DNA from: Natronoglycomyces albus
Lineage (GTDB): Bacteria; Actinomycetota; Actinomycetes; Mycobacteriales; Micromonosporaceae
DNA: 64,000 nt
Assembly: GCF_016925535.1 (NCBI RefSeq)
Contig: NZ_CP070496.1
Span: forward strand, 2,108,001-2,172,000
Reading direction: 5' to 3'
Positions 8,296-17,505 of the stretch are shown in pieces (position 1 is the stretch's first letter; every line of letters begins with the position of its first letter). Below the pieces are notes generated by a model. The model was not told where the DNA came from, ran no database searches, and saw only the letters and a list, made by a program, of their open reading frames with translations. The position numbers and the translations under genes were made by a program.

Positions 8296-9102
8296 TCATG
8301 TGGGTATCCAGCCGCCGTCTACGTGGATGGTTTGTGCGGTGATGAAGTCGGTTGCTGGGCTGGCTAGGAATGCCACGACCGCAGCTACGTCGTCGGGTTG
8401 GCCTCGGCGGGGCACGCATTGTCGGGCGATTTGTGTGGCTGGTGATGTGCGGTGTTGTGGCGGTAGTTTGCGTTCGGCAGGCACTTCGATGGCCCCTGGC
8501 GAGACACCGTTTACCGTAATGCCGTGCGGGCCAAGTTCGCGTGCCAGTGATCGAGTGAAGCCTTCCATGGCCGCTTTTGCAGTGACGTAGGCAGTAAGGC
8601 CGACCCGACCAATGCGGGCGTTGACCGATCCGATGTTGATGATGCGACCCCATCCTCGGTGCTGCATGTGTCTGGTGACGGCTTTGGCCATTCGGTAGTG
8701 AATGTTGAGGTTAATGTCGATAGCTTCGTTCCAATGTGGTTCATTGAGGTCGTCCCATGTTATGCGTGGGTAACTTCCAGCACAGTTGACCAAGATGTCT
8801 ACGTGTCCCCAGTTGTGCAGTGTCGTGTTTACAATCTGGGTTGGAGCGGCGCTGTCGCGCAGGTCTGCTGTGGTGACTGCGGCCTGTGTTCCATTGTGTT
8901 GACTGAATATGGCAAGTTTGTCCGCTTCCGGGCTCGGGTGCAGGCCGATCATCATGGTTGCCGCACCTTGGCTGGTCAGTTGGTTACTGATGGCCAAACC
9001 GATGCCGGTTGTTCCTCCGCTGACGAGTGCGACCCGCCCGGCGAGCGGAAGGGCTTGTGCTATAGCCGGTGTTCGGGGTACTCGCACGATGCGGGTGTCC
9101 AT
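8296..9102 (-). CDS. SDR family NAD(P)-dependent oxidoreductase
   Basis: This is a 268-residue classical short-chain dehydrogenase. The cofactor motif is SGGTTGIG (residues 29-36), followed by VNCAG, a catalytic Ser in the NIGSVNARIG strand, and YVTAK with the catalytic Tyr and Lys. The C-terminal FITAQTIHVDGGW is typical of FabG-like enzymes. It reduces or oxidises a keto or hydroxy group. The ATG at 9102 has a near-perfect AGGAGGTGAAACC site, although it overlaps the end of the upstream phosphotransferase gene by 43 bases. It is part of the leftward operon. Confidence 0.9.
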   Translation of the reverse strand: MDTRIVRVPRTPAIAQALPLAGRVALVSGGTTGIGLAISNQLTSQGAATMMIGLHPSPEADKLAIFSQHNGTQAAVTTADLRDSAAPTQIVNTTLHNWGHVDILVNCAGSYPRITWDDLNEPHWNEAIDINLNIHYRMAKAVTRHMQHRGWGRIINIGSVNARIGRVGLTAYVTAKAAMEGFTRSLARELGPHGITVNGVSPGAIEVPAERKLPPQHRTSPATQIARQCVPRRGQPDDVAAVVAFLASPATDFITAQTIHVDGGWIPT

Positions 9103-10172
9103 GGTTTCACCTCCTGTCCCAAGTCGGCTAGAAGGCTGTCGATGGTGGTTGCCGGATCAGAGACAACGGCTAGGGCCGACAGGCAACCCAGGATTTGATC
9201 AGGTTGCATTTGGGTGGGCGGGATGACTCCAAGTATGCGCGTGATGAGCCAGGGTCTCAAAGCGTCCATGAGGTTGTTTGAGTCCGTGGTCGCAAGGCAC
9301 GCCTCGTATAGTGGTCGGCCCGGTGAGAGCCGGGCAATCAGTTCATCCAGCGCGGCAGCCCGTCCGAGGCCCATGTCCCAGCGAACACGAACATCGATAT
9401 AGCTCCATTTCGATCTGGTTGTGGTGAACTTTATGAGGGGATGGTCGTAGCTTTTCGCATTTGGAAGAGTGCGCGCAAAGACTTTGGGTTGGCAGGTAGG
9501 CACGAGCCAACCACCTAGGCCGACTAGGTACCAAAGGAGGTTGGAAACTTCGCCGCAAATGGTGTTGCGACCGGCATACTCGAAATCTAGCCAGCACAAG
9601 GGTTCTACACCAATGTTGGGCTCGGTCGGGTCTCCCTGGGTTAGCGCGCTCATCCACTGGCTGTCCTCGGGTAGCATCCGGCGCGCTTGCTCGATAGAGT
9701 CCAATACGTTGAGCCCATAGGGTCTGCCGTTGAGTATGAAGTCGCAGTTTTTCCCGAAGTGACGTAGTTGTGTTGGTCTCGTGTCAAACAGTGCGGGTAC
9801 CTTTATTCCGGAGTGCCTGGCGTACCACTGTTCAAGCCTGCCTTTTGGTGCCAGCCGGGAGCGATACAGCCCAGGAACACATTGGGACAGGGGCACGATG
9901 TCGCCAGTCAGGTCTATAGAGGTTTGCCATGAGTCGCACACTTGCCTGATGGCATGGCGGACTGTAGTGACGTCTGCATCGCTGTTGTCTGCCGCGCTTA
10001 TGGCCTCTCCTAGCAGGTGCTGGCTGCGTTTGGAGGCGAGGATGTCTTCCATGAATAGCTGCGGCTCGCCTCGGTTGGTGAGGGTGTAGATCTGAGGGAC
10101 CGGCATGATTCCGCGCAGTGCGATCAGCCCGGCTGCGCTTCGGGCGTCGAGTTGATATTCACGGCCAGTCAC
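9060..10172 (-). CDS. Kinase-fold phosphotransferase (APH-like)
   Basis: This is a 370-residue protein. The C-terminal lobe carries a Brenner-like motif, TQGDPTEPNIG, followed 13 residues later by LDFEYAG. These correspond to the HGDxxxxN catalytic loop and the metal-binding D of aminoglycoside/choline-kinase-like enzymes, with Gln replacing the usual His. The N-lobe is weak. It should phosphorylate a small hydroxylated molecule, or it may be degenerate. It starts with GTG, overlapping the upstream stop (GTGA), so it is translationally coupled to the three-domain gene. The substrate cannot be told; antibiotic resistance is only one option, and a biosynthetic or salvage role with the neighbouring kinases is equally likely. 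Confidence 0.75.
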   Translation of the reverse strand: MTGREYQLDARSAAGLIALRGIMPVPQIYTLTNRGEPQLFMEDILASKRSQHLLGEAISAADNSDADVTTVRHAIRQVCDSWQTSIDLTGDIVPLSQCVPGLYRSRLAPKGRLEQWYARHSGIKVPALFDTRPTQLRHFGKNCDFILNGRPYGLNVLDSIEQARRMLPEDSQWMSALTQGDPTEPNIGVEPLCWLDFEYAGRNTICGEVSNLLWYLVGLGGWLVPTCQPKVFARTLPNAKSYDHPLIKFTTTRSKWSYIDVRVRWDMGLGRAAALDELIARLSPGRPLYEACLATTDSNNLMDALRPWLITRILGVIPPTQMQPDQILGCLSALAVVSDPATTIDSLLADLGQEVKPWTPASCEYPEHRL

Positions 10173-12061
10173 ATCCTGCCCCCGTTCTCATCGACGATGT
10201 CTGACCACGCGTTCAAGACTGTTTCGGCAAGAGAGCGGCTGTGGCTTGCATAAACACGAGCTTTGACGAACAGTTCAGCTGGATGAGAGCGCGAGTACAA
10301 GGCACAGTAGTCGCGTAGTGCGTCTTGATCGTCTTCCTTGGTCGTGCCGTTGGCGACTAGGACCTTCTTGGCCAGAAGTGCCGCGCGTTTAAAGAGAACT
10401 CGGGGCGTGCTCTCGTCCACGAGGGCGCGCCGAAGTTCCATCGCCGTTTGCTGTGCGTCCGCCCAGGTGGCTTCGCGATCGATTTCCTCACTGATCAGTG
10501 GCACAACTGCGTTCTCTGCACGCCATTGAACGCCAGTGGCCCCATTGGAAATTTGTCGTAGAGCATGGGTCACCCGTGAGGGCAAAGCGCCGCATTCGAT
10601 TTCAGCTGGTTTGAGGAACGTCAAACCGACGTGTCGGTTCCCCAACTGGCGGCGTAGCCGCCTGGTCACCTTGAGGAGTTTCCCCATGTCGTACCGAGTG
10701 CCGATGAGGAGCAGGTCTATGTCGCTCCACCAGGTGCGAAAGTTGGTTCGGCCCGCTGAACCAGTCACTGCGATCAAGTCGACCAACTGACGGTCATTGC
10801 CCGCCGTCAGGGACCCGATCCACTCTGACACTGCCTGTGTCTCTGTAGCAGGAAGACCTAGCGCCTCGACTGTGGTCAGCCGTGGACGCACCTTCTCCCG
10901 GGTGCTGTTGGCCAGCCGCGCTACGTGGTAGCCAAGATGGGCTTGTGAGGCGTTGTTTCCTATCCGCAGATCAGCGATGTGGCGAATTCGGTCGGCTCCT
11001 CGGGACTTCTTGACTTGGTCGCGAACCTCTACATCGTGAGGATCGGTACTCAGAGACCGGTGTCTGCGAAGTTCCTCAGTGGCATCGACATACACCGTCG
11101 ATAGTTTGGGCCCCCAGTATTTTTGAAGCTGAAGGGCCAAGTCGTAGGAATGTAGGGACTCGATACTGATCGCGTGCTGATAGTGGTGGGCGCTCAACCA
11201 ACGGTCGACCTCGTCGGTCACAAGCTCTGCTTGAGTTGGCGCAGGTTCGTCGTACGGGCGCGCGATGCCGTGCCGGGTTGCAGCAACGTCCATGAGGTAG
11301 CCCATCTTGAAACGGACGAAACCATGACGGTGTGCAAGCTGCGCCCCGGCGGTACTCTTGCCGCTTTCCGAGAGACCACCAAGGGCCACGATGTGTAGAG
11401 GTCGCTCGTACCACGGGTTCTCCACGTGAATTCCCTGAGCACGGAGTCCTTCTCGTAGCTCACCTTGCACCTGTACAACCGATTTGCCTTCGGTATTAAT
11501 TACCTGTGTAAACATGTTCTCTTCTTGCTGCCTGCACATGATCTGGCACAAATGAGCTAGGTAGCGCTCGTAGGTCACGGTGGTGGACTCCTGACGGCCG
11601 ATCGCTACCGCCACGCAGTCCTTAGGTTCATCAGAGTGAGTTAGCAACACGCTATGCTCGCGCTCCCAGAGCTGTTGCAACCGATCTCGCCACGGGTTCA
11701 ACAGTTCCCTGGCATGATCCAGCGCCACGTCACTTTCCGACTTGGTACGGACTGCGATGGTCGCTGCCAGGCTGGCTTCAAGCATGGGCACGCCCCGATC
11801 CACCACCACGGGCACCGGAGACCGAACGGAGGCGTCATGACGCGCGATGTACGAGTCAGCCAACAATCCAGCCAACTCGCCGAGCGACGAAGTCTCAAAC
11901 CACCACCTCGACAGATCAGGGGCAAGTTTGCCCCAGCGTGCGTCGTACTCGTCTAGACGACCCGCATCAGCCAACACCGGCCCCGCTCGCCGAAGCATGA
12001 GCCGTGCTTGGGTGGTCTTACCAACACCATCGACCCCATTCAATGCCACAAACCGAGACAT
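10169..12061 (-). CDS. Three-domain protein: thymidylate kinase-like, P-loop kinase, nucleotidyltransferase
   Basis: This is a 630-residue fusion. Residues 1-205 resemble thymidylate kinase (Walker A GVDGVGKTT at 9-17, a DRG-like VVVDRGVPM segment). Residues about 222-410 form a second P-loop kinase of the AAA_18/dephospho-CoA-kinase type (GGLSESGKST near 231-240). Residues about 425-600 hold a nucleotidyltransferase of the MNT/KNT fold (GSAGRTN near 433, then WSDIDLLLIG with the DxD pair near 447). Each domain looks catalytically intact. I know of no named enzyme with this order. The strong ribosome site GAAGGGAG fixes the start. It heads the tightly coupled part of the operon and probably supplies activated nucleotides or modifies a nucleotide-like metabolite. 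Confidence 0.8.
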   Translation of the reverse strand: MSRFVALNGVDGVGKTTQARLMLRRAGPVLADAGRLDEYDARWGKLAPDLSRWWFETSSLGELAGLLADSYIARHDASVRSPVPVVVDRGVPMLEASLAATIAVRTKSESDVALDHARELLNPWRDRLQQLWEREHSVLLTHSDEPKDCVAVAIGRQESTTVTYERYLAHLCQIMCRQQEENMFTQVINTEGKSVVQVQGELREGLRAQGIHVENPWYERPLHIVALGGLSESGKSTAGAQLAHRHGFVRFKMGYLMDVAATRHGIARPYDEPAPTQAELVTDEVDRWLSAHHYQHAISIESLHSYDLALQLQKYWGPKLSTVYVDATEELRRHRSLSTDPHDVEVRDQVKKSRGADRIRHIADLRIGNNASQAHLGYHVARLANSTREKVRPRLTTVEALGLPATETQAVSEWIGSLTAGNDRQLVDLIAVTGSAGRTNFRTWWSDIDLLLIGTRYDMGKLLKVTRRLRRQLGNRHVGLTFLKPAEIECGALPSRVTHALRQISNGATGVQWRAENAVVPLISEEIDREATWADAQQTAMELRRALVDESTPRVLFKRAALLAKKVLVANGTTKEDDQDALRDYCALYSRSHPAELFVKARVYASHSRSLAETVLNAWSDIVDENGGRM

Positions 12062-12167
12062 CGTTGCTCCCTTCGTTCTTCGCTGTAGATTTGAGGTGGC
12101 CCGCGCCCTCGCCCAACCGATCTCGTCTCACCGCATCGTGAAACTCAACCTGTGGCCTGGCAAGTGG

Positions 12168-12467
12168 TTAGGGCTTCGTTGGATTAGCAGATTTCCCCAC
12201 TTCAGCAGCGCTAAGCGCGATCTCATCTGCTAGAGCAGTACCCGGTTCCACGACGTTCTGATCAGAGCTTGGCTTCAAAACCGGTTTGCAACCTGCGCCC
12301 CACGACACCGGTCCAAGGTCGATCAAGTCGCTACCCTCGACTAGGTGGCACCACACTGACTCCGCACCGAGACGGCTCACCAGAACCACCACACTGCGAA
12401 CATTCACAATGGCGAGGCGGTGTTCCACCGCTTGAATCGATACGTAAACTCGCGACATCACAGCCAC
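12168..12467 (-). CDS. Hypothetical protein overlapping the 3' end of its neighbour
   Basis: This is a 99-residue open frame with an ATG near a weak GGAG. It overlaps the end of the 156-residue gene by 137 bases in another frame. The N-terminal part (SRVYVSIQAVEHRLAIVNVR and onward) looks protein-like; the tail is polar. It may be a separate coupled gene, or it may be the true C-terminus of the upstream gene reached by a frameshift. No family is recognised. Confidence 0.4.
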   Translation of the reverse strand: MAVMSRVYVSIQAVEHRLAIVNVRSVVVLVSRLGAESVWCHLVEGSDLIDLGPVSWGAGCKPVLKPSSDQNVVEPGTALADEIALSAAEVGKSANPTKP

Positions 12468-12801
12468 TCCGCAAACCGCACTTAGCCTGGAGCATTCGGG
12501 CTATCTCTCGACGCTTCTCATCGAGAACGATCAAAGCTGCCCATAGGATCGCGGCAGCTTCACCTTGTGGCACCTGCGCATCTGCAAGTTCCAACCTTGT
12601 CGAGTCCGACTTCCCGAGCACGTTGACAACGGCACCTACGTAGTGCGCAAGTTTGCCCGGAGCCAGCGCTTGAATGAGTAGCTCGTTATCGTCCGGAACG
12701 AAGGTGAATCGATAACACCGTGAGTTGACCAAGGCATGGCCCACGTCAAATTCCTGCCATGGGGCCACGTACCGACGTTCAGTAAGCCGTTCGACAATCA
12801 T
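12331..12801 (-). CDS. Hypothetical protein at the head of the leftward operon
   Basis: This is a 156-residue frame. Residues 1-115 are protein-like (an alpha/beta segment, then a long amphipathic helix ending EKRREIARML). The last 40 residues are Cys/Gly/Ser-rich and could be out-of-frame sequence, since the other frame there also looks coding. The ATG at 12801 has AAGGGA 7-12 bases upstream. It is divergent from the XRE regulator across 310 bases and is thus the probable first gene of the operon. No family recognised. Confidence 0.55.
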   Translation of the reverse strand: MIVERLTERRYVAPWQEFDVGHALVNSRCYRFTFVPDDNELLIQALAPGKLAHYVGAVVNVLGKSDSTRLELADAQVPQGEAAAILWAALIVLDEKRREIARMLQAKCGLRSGCDVASLRIDSSGGTPPRHCECSQCGGSGEPSRCGVSVVPPSRG

Positions 12802-13111
12802 GAGACGTTCCCTTCTCCCAGCTGTGCACCTTCGTACTGGGCGAAGGGAAGGGCACCTCTATACGGGGTCGAGTTGTCCGAGCTGAGACGCACCATCGCT
12901 CGCTGTCACAGCCCGATCAGCGGCACAACAACATCTGTCAACCACCGACCTCTTTGCTTCTCAACCACATCAAACGCGATAAGGACACAGGAGACCAGAA
13001 CTAAAACCGATCATTTACCGAACACAAACCGAACAACAGACCTATACGCTGCGGCTTGGATTCCGATACACTAAACAGCTAATCTGGCACGCCAACTCCC
13101 TTTGGACGTAT
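12802..13111. promoter_or_regulatory. Divergent intergenic region
   Basis: These 310 bases separate the leftward nucleotide-related operon from the rightward XRE regulator. It must hold both promoters and is the natural place for the regulator to bind. I see no clear inverted repeat or canonical -35/-10 pair that I would defend. Confidence 0.4.
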
Positions 13112-14392
13112 ATGCCGCAACAACGAAGACTTCTTAGCGCGCGACGGAAAGCACGCGGATTCACTCAAGAAAGCCTCGGAGCCCGTCTCAGGGTGGCCTC
13201 TGTGACTGTCAGGCGCTGGGAGTCAGGCACGGCCAGTCCCCAGCCGGACAAGCGTCATCCACTGGCGACGGCGCTCGGGGTTTCGATGGACGAACTCGAT
13301 GTTCTACTAGAGACAAACCCGCAGGCGAACTCCTCTGTAGCGCCTGAGGTAACCTCAGCTTCGGCAAGCAGAGAGGGTGCCCCAGTGAATAGACGTGATT
13401 TTCTCGCTGCTGGCGTTGGCTTCAGCTCAAGCTTTGTAGGGCTTGCGCACGACGACTCGGCCCAAAGTAATGATCGATCCAATGTCATTGAGATCGTTCG
13501 GGACCTCACGGTCACCTACTCCGCTCACGAGCAGCGCCACGGCGGCGGGAACCAAGCACGCGTCGCGGTCGAACACTACCTACAAACACAGGTAGCACCG
13601 CAGCTAGCCTCCGCAAGCTCTTCGGCTCGCCAGGACATGTTCCGAGCAGTAGCGGAGTTGCTATACGTCATCGGTTGGATGAGCTACGACGCCTCGGAAC
13701 ACGCCGTGGCAGATCGGTACCTGACATCAGCGGCAAGAATGGCCCACGAAGCTGGAGACGGGCCGCTTGAAGCGCATATCTTGCGGGCCATGGCACATCA
13801 AGCCATCGATTTGGGAGACCGCACGCGAGCGCTTGGCCTTGCGCGGCGCTCCATGACACCAGGTCGCTATGGTCGTGCGTGCCCACGGGAACGCGCACTT
13901 ATTCAAGTCATTTACGCGCGAGCATTGATCGCCAACGACGAACACACAGCGGCGGCGCGCACGCTGCTTCATGCCGAGTCTGACCTTAGAAACGCTAGCC
14001 CATCTCAGGAGGAACCACAGAGGGTGTTCTTCTTCGGCGAAGCTTCCCTGTCCCATGAGACGGCGTGCGGGCTACGTGACATGGGGGACTTTACAGGTGC
14101 AGCAAAGCACTTCGCGCATTCCGTACGCACCCGAAACGCCGAAAGGTTTACCCGAACCCATGCACTTACCCTCGGCCTACAAGCAGACGTCGAGTTCCGT
14201 CGTGGAAATGTCGAAGAAGCATTCTCAATGTGGAACACATCGCTCGACAGCATGCACGGAATTCGATCAGGACGCACAAGAAACGTTGCAAGCAACATTC
14301 TCACCACGTTGAACTCGCAACCCACAATCAAATACCCAGGCAGCTCGGAACTCGCCGAACGTGCGGACCTCTACCTATCCCTTCCCCACTAA
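13112..14392 (+). CDS. XRE family regulator with TPR-like domain
   Basis: This is a 426-residue protein. The N-terminal helix-turn-helix (about residues 5-60, LLSARRKARGFTQESLGARL then VSVTVRRWESG-like spacing) is followed by a linker and an NRRDFLAAG stretch (about 92-102). That stretch recurs in a large group of actinomycete XRE regulators. The rest is helical and TPR-like, with repeated A-x-H-x-A patterns typical of ligand- or peptide-sensing partners. It probably controls its own gene and the divergent operon. It ends 13 bases before the TrmO-like gene, which it likely co-transcribes. The start is an ATG without a strong ribosome site. Confidence 0.85.
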   Translation: MPQQRRLLSARRKARGFTQESLGARLRVASVTVRRWESGTASPQPDKRHPLATALGVSMDELDVLLETNPQANSSVAPEVTSASASREGAPVNRRDFLAAGVGFSSSFVGLAHDDSAQSNDRSNVIEIVRDLTVTYSAHEQRHGGGNQARVAVEHYLQTQVAPQLASASSSARQDMFRAVAELLYVIGWMSYDASEHAVADRYLTSAARMAHEAGDGPLEAHILRAMAHQAIDLGDRTRALGLARRSMTPGRYGRACPRERALIQVIYARALIANDEHTAAARTLLHAESDLRNASPSQEEPQRVFFFGEASLSHETACGLRDMGDFTGAAKHFAHSVRTRNAERFTRTHALTLGLQADVEFRRGNVEEAFSMWNTSLDSMHGIRSGRTRNVASNILTTLNSQPTIKYPGSSELAERADLYLSLPH

Positions 14393-14405
14393 GGAGAATC
14401 TAGTA

Positions 14406-14870
14406 ATGGAACAGTTCACGGTTGAGCCGGTTGGCTACGTCGTTGGAGGCCGAGTTAAACCAACAGATGACCACTGGGGAGGCACCGAAGCAATAATTCG
14501 GATCGACAGCACTCGCTTCCCAGTCGAATCCACCAAAAACCTGGACACATTCTCTCACCTAGAAATCATATTCCACTTCCACCTAACAGACCAGAACGAC
14601 CTCAATCGCGGCGCAAGGAGCCCACGCGACAACCCAGAATGGCCGGAGGTGGGCGTCTTCGGGCATCGCCATATGCGGAGGCAGAACTGGCTAGGCGTCT
14701 CACGCTGCAAGCTCCTCAAAGTCGACGGACTCGACATCTACGTACAAGACCTTGACGCCGTGGACGGCAGCCCAGTCATCGACATCAAACCCTGGTTCAA
14801 GGAAATGGGCCCACGCGGCGAAGTATCGCAACCAAGCTGGGTATCAGAAATGTTGGGAAAATACTATTAG
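14406..14870 (+). CDS. TrmO/TsaA-like SAM-dependent methyltransferase family protein
   Basis: This is a 154-residue single-domain member of the UPF0066/TrmO beta-barrel family. It shows VEPVGYVVGG at the N-terminus, a central LDTFSHLEIIFHFHL strand pair, the GVFGHRHMRRQNWLGVSRCKL segment (compare RP.R.N.IG in TrmO), and DGSPVIDIKPW near the end (compare GTPVLDIKPY). E. coli TrmO methylates t6A37 of tRNA; stand-alone actinomycete relatives often sit beside XRE regulators and may act on small molecules. The canonical RPNxIG is changed here (RRQNWLG). The start is fixed by AAGGAG; an upstream ATG at 14361 would overlap the regulator. Confidence 0.8.
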   Translation: MEQFTVEPVGYVVGGRVKPTDDHWGGTEAIIRIDSTRFPVESTKNLDTFSHLEIIFHFHLTDQNDLNRGARSPRDNPEWPEVGVFGHRHMRRQNWLGVSRCKLLKVDGLDIYVQDLDAVDGSPVIDIKPWFKEMGPRGEVSQPSWVSEMLGKYY

Positions 14871-15283
14871 TTACTTCACCCGTGAAGGACTAGCGAATAC
14901 ACGGGGTAGTCAAAAACTCAGCTCCATGAGCACTCTTTAGGCAGGTGCAGTTAATCTTCACCTTGGGGCTTATGCAAAAGGAGACCTCGGTATCCTCGTC
15001 AGCTCTTTACTTATGCACATTCAAAGCCGCAATACTCGCATCTGCGAGAGCGAGGTCCGAGCAGCCCAGCTCATTCCGGAGCTCATTGGCATACTTTTCA
15101 AGGACTGTTTCTGGTCGATAGAGAGAACAATCGACTGGAATAAATCTCAACAGCCTTTACAAGTCAATAATATCCACGAATACGCTTTAGTTCCCCATAA
15201 AAGCAGGATTCCATGCTACCTGCACACCGAAGCGAGAGATCAACAATTGACGCTCAAGAAATGAATAGTCTACATAATTTACG
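14871..15283. other. 413-bp AT-richer gap
   Basis: A frame of 83 codons exists on the plus strand (15013-15264), but it has no ribosome site, no hydrophobic or domain pattern and no known family, so I do not call it. No terminator hairpin with a T run follows the TrmO-like gene. Confidence 0.5.
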
Positions 15284-15491
15284 GTGCCCTAGGCGAGATA
15301 CGACACAGACCTACACGCCCCCGACCCGGCACGACTCCAACCCACGCCTGGATTCACCATCGAATGCACTTACGACCGAAACGGACACCAAATGCTGCCA
15401 AAGGCTACACCCGGATAGACCACCACTGATCGATGTTGGGACCCACGAGCGATAGGCCGAGGCTACTCAAAGTAGATGAGTAGCCTCGGCC
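15284..15491 (+). repeat. Dispersed repeat, copy 3 of 4, with terminator-like end
   Basis: It begins GTGCCCTAGGCGAGATACG and keeps the core ACGCCTGGATTCACCATCG then TGCACTTACGACCGAAACGG. In one frame (15292-15413) it reads from just after a TAG to a TAG as a 40-codon peptide containing TPGFTIECTYDRNGHQ. It ends with a 14-bp hairpin. This is the most complete copy and is equally close to copies 1 and 4. Confidence 0.75.
15455..15491. terminator. Terminator-like hairpin closing repeat copy 3
   Basis: The arms GGCCGAGGCTACTC and GAGTAGCCTCGGCC pair perfectly around a 9-base loop. There is no T run, so termination is inferred from stem strength only. Confidence 0.6.
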
Positions 15492-15745
15492 GTGCTCGCC
15501 CGTCTCTGATCACGGCCACCGCCCTCATCCTCAGTAACGCCTGCAACGGACGGGAATGCCTACACGTATCCACCCTGAGATCACTGCCAACAAACACAGC
15601 AACGAACATTCAACACAAAGAAGCAGGCCAATAGGTAAGCGTCGCCACTGCATCATTGCCCACTGATCGTGTATGTCAAAGGATGCACGATTGGATTAGC
15701 AGCAATTTGGGCTCAGATCTCTAAACTAAAGCTTCAAAGCCTCTT

Positions 15746-17497
15746 TTACAGTTCTCTGTCTACGAGATAGAAGGAAGCCGCCAACGCTGTCTGGAGGAGC
15801 ATCGCTGTACGCTGACGTTGCGGTTCCGTTGCCCAAAGGTGTGCGTGCGCGTTCCTCTGGTTGAAGCCGAGGTTTGGTTCCTTGCCAGTTTCGGTGTCGC
15901 TGACTGGATGGCTCGCCAGCAGGAGCATCATCTCGGCCCAGGAGGGTGGGAAGTCAGTCTTCGTCAGATCCTTGATGAGATCGTCGGTCGACTTTCCGCC
16001 CGCCCTCTCGATCTTCGTGGAATCAAAGCTGGGAGCCTTTCTGATTGGAACTTCGTTGGCTCGGAGAATCTCACGAGCCAGGCCATCAATCACGAGCGAT
16101 GCCCAGTGGTCAGCGCTCCAGGCCTGCTCTGTGGAACCACTCCAGTAGTCCAGCAAGGCTTGGACGAGGTCTTCGGTGTAGTCGTGGAGCCGATTCACCG
16201 ACAGCTTAGGAAGTAGCTGCTTGAGATCGTCGCGTGTAGGTTGGAACGCCCGGTGGACGGCATCGAGTTGATCAGCGAGCGGCAGTCCGAAGACATCGAT
16301 TCCGAGGAGCCAGTTGCGTTGCTGTTCTACTACATCAACACGGTCTTGCGGTACTCGAAACTCGGTGTGTCCGTGGGGATTCTGGTATTCGGTCGGAAGG
16401 CGCAGGATGCCCTCGGGCATCTCGGGCTTCGGAGCGTACTCGGCTGGAGTTTTATCCCAGACGATCAACCTGAGCGCTGCGGCCAATGATGTTGCCCGCT
16501 CGATCTGGTCGGCCAGCTGCTGTCCATAGCGTGTGAGAACTTCCCCGAGTCCAGGCAGCTCCATTCGTATTGTCTCAAGGGGTATCTGCTCCTGAGCGAC
16601 CTCGTGGCGAAAGCGAACGCGGTCATAGGTGTCATGCGTCTTGAGGTTCATCTGCTGGCACTCTTGAAGCAACCACGAAAGCGACCCAACCTGCTTGGCC
16701 GGCTCGCAAGTTGCGATCTGCTGGAGCCGCCGTTCGACATACCGAATGGCGAGGGTTTCGATGTCATCAGCAGAAGCGCCCTTGCGCACCTTCTCCCACT
16801 CCCAGCGTTCCTTCATAATCTCCGCCTTGTGTTCCGGGCTCGGCCAGCGGATTTCTGCCTGTTCAAACCAGGTAAGTACCAGGTCGTGGTGTCCAGCCGG
16901 CTTGCGCACCTTGAGGGCCGAAATGAGGCTGAGGACGTGGAGAGGCTCGGTGGCCCCAGGGTCGTTCAACAGCTGCTCGATGATCTCGCCCGCGACATCG
17001 ACGACCTGCTCGAAGCTCTTGTTCTGGCCCGTGGACACAGCAAGTTCGGCTGCGTTCCGTACCATCTGAACGACAGGTATGAGATGTGGCAGCGGCACGA
17101 GCGAAGGAGAGAAGGTGTGCCGCTTCGGATGCTGCTGTATCTTCCGCACGCCGTCGAGGTAATCGTCAATTGCGCCGATGGCAAGCTCCCACTCACGGCC
17201 TGGCTTCTCCAAGGAGCTGAGCCAGATATGCCTCAAGAGCGCCCGGAACTCTGGGCGATTCAACCTGGACGCCCAGTCTTTCACTCGGTGGAGTGCCGCC
17301 GAGTCAGCGTCCTCGGGCACTTGTGGTGTGTCTTGCCCAGCAAGCGAGGCCGATACGAGATCAAGGGCAGCAGCCGCATCTGGGTCGGCCCCAGACCGAT
17401 TCACCCCTAGTAGCATGCTTGAGGACAGCTCTATCGGTGGAAAGACCATCACCGGAGGTAGATCATCGATCACGGCAATTAGAGTGATTTCATCCAT
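15746..17497 (-). CDS. Large helical protein of unknown function with C-terminal RNxxxH motif
   Basis: This is a 583-residue, acidic, mostly helical protein. I see no nucleotide-binding or nuclease motif in the first 500 residues. The C-terminal end has NLGFNQRNAHAHLW with Arg548-x4-His553. That matches the RNxxxH signature of HEPN ribonuclease domains and also the end of DUF4209-like proteins (GLNLRNxxAH). It stands next to an IS630 remnant, an HNH endonuclease and a restriction-modification block, so an abortive-infection or RNA-cleaving defence role is possible but unproven. Short palindromic DNA lies directly upstream of the ATG, which suggests regulation. No partner gene in the same orientation. 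Confidence 0.7.
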   Translation of the reverse strand: MDEITLIAVIDDLPPVMVFPPIELSSSMLLGVNRSGADPDAAAALDLVSASLAGQDTPQVPEDADSAALHRVKDWASRLNRPEFRALLRHIWLSSLEKPGREWELAIGAIDDYLDGVRKIQQHPKRHTFSPSLVPLPHLIPVVQMVRNAAELAVSTGQNKSFEQVVDVAGEIIEQLLNDPGATEPLHVLSLISALKVRKPAGHHDLVLTWFEQAEIRWPSPEHKAEIMKERWEWEKVRKGASADDIETLAIRYVERRLQQIATCEPAKQVGSLSWLLQECQQMNLKTHDTYDRVRFRHEVAQEQIPLETIRMELPGLGEVLTRYGQQLADQIERATSLAAALRLIVWDKTPAEYAPKPEMPEGILRLPTEYQNPHGHTEFRVPQDRVDVVEQQRNWLLGIDVFGLPLADQLDAVHRAFQPTRDDLKQLLPKLSVNRLHDYTEDLVQALLDYWSGSTEQAWSADHWASLVIDGLAREILRANEVPIRKAPSFDSTKIERAGGKSTDDLIKDLTKTDFPPSWAEMMLLLASHPVSDTETGKEPNLGFNQRNAHAHLWATEPQRQRTAMLLQTALAASFYLVDREL

Positions 17498-17505
17498 AAC
17501 GTCAG

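Noticed and set aside
15013-15264. 83-codon frame in the AT-rich gap
   Set aside because: No ribosome site, no domain or signal, and it leads into a dispersed repeat; not defensible as a gene.
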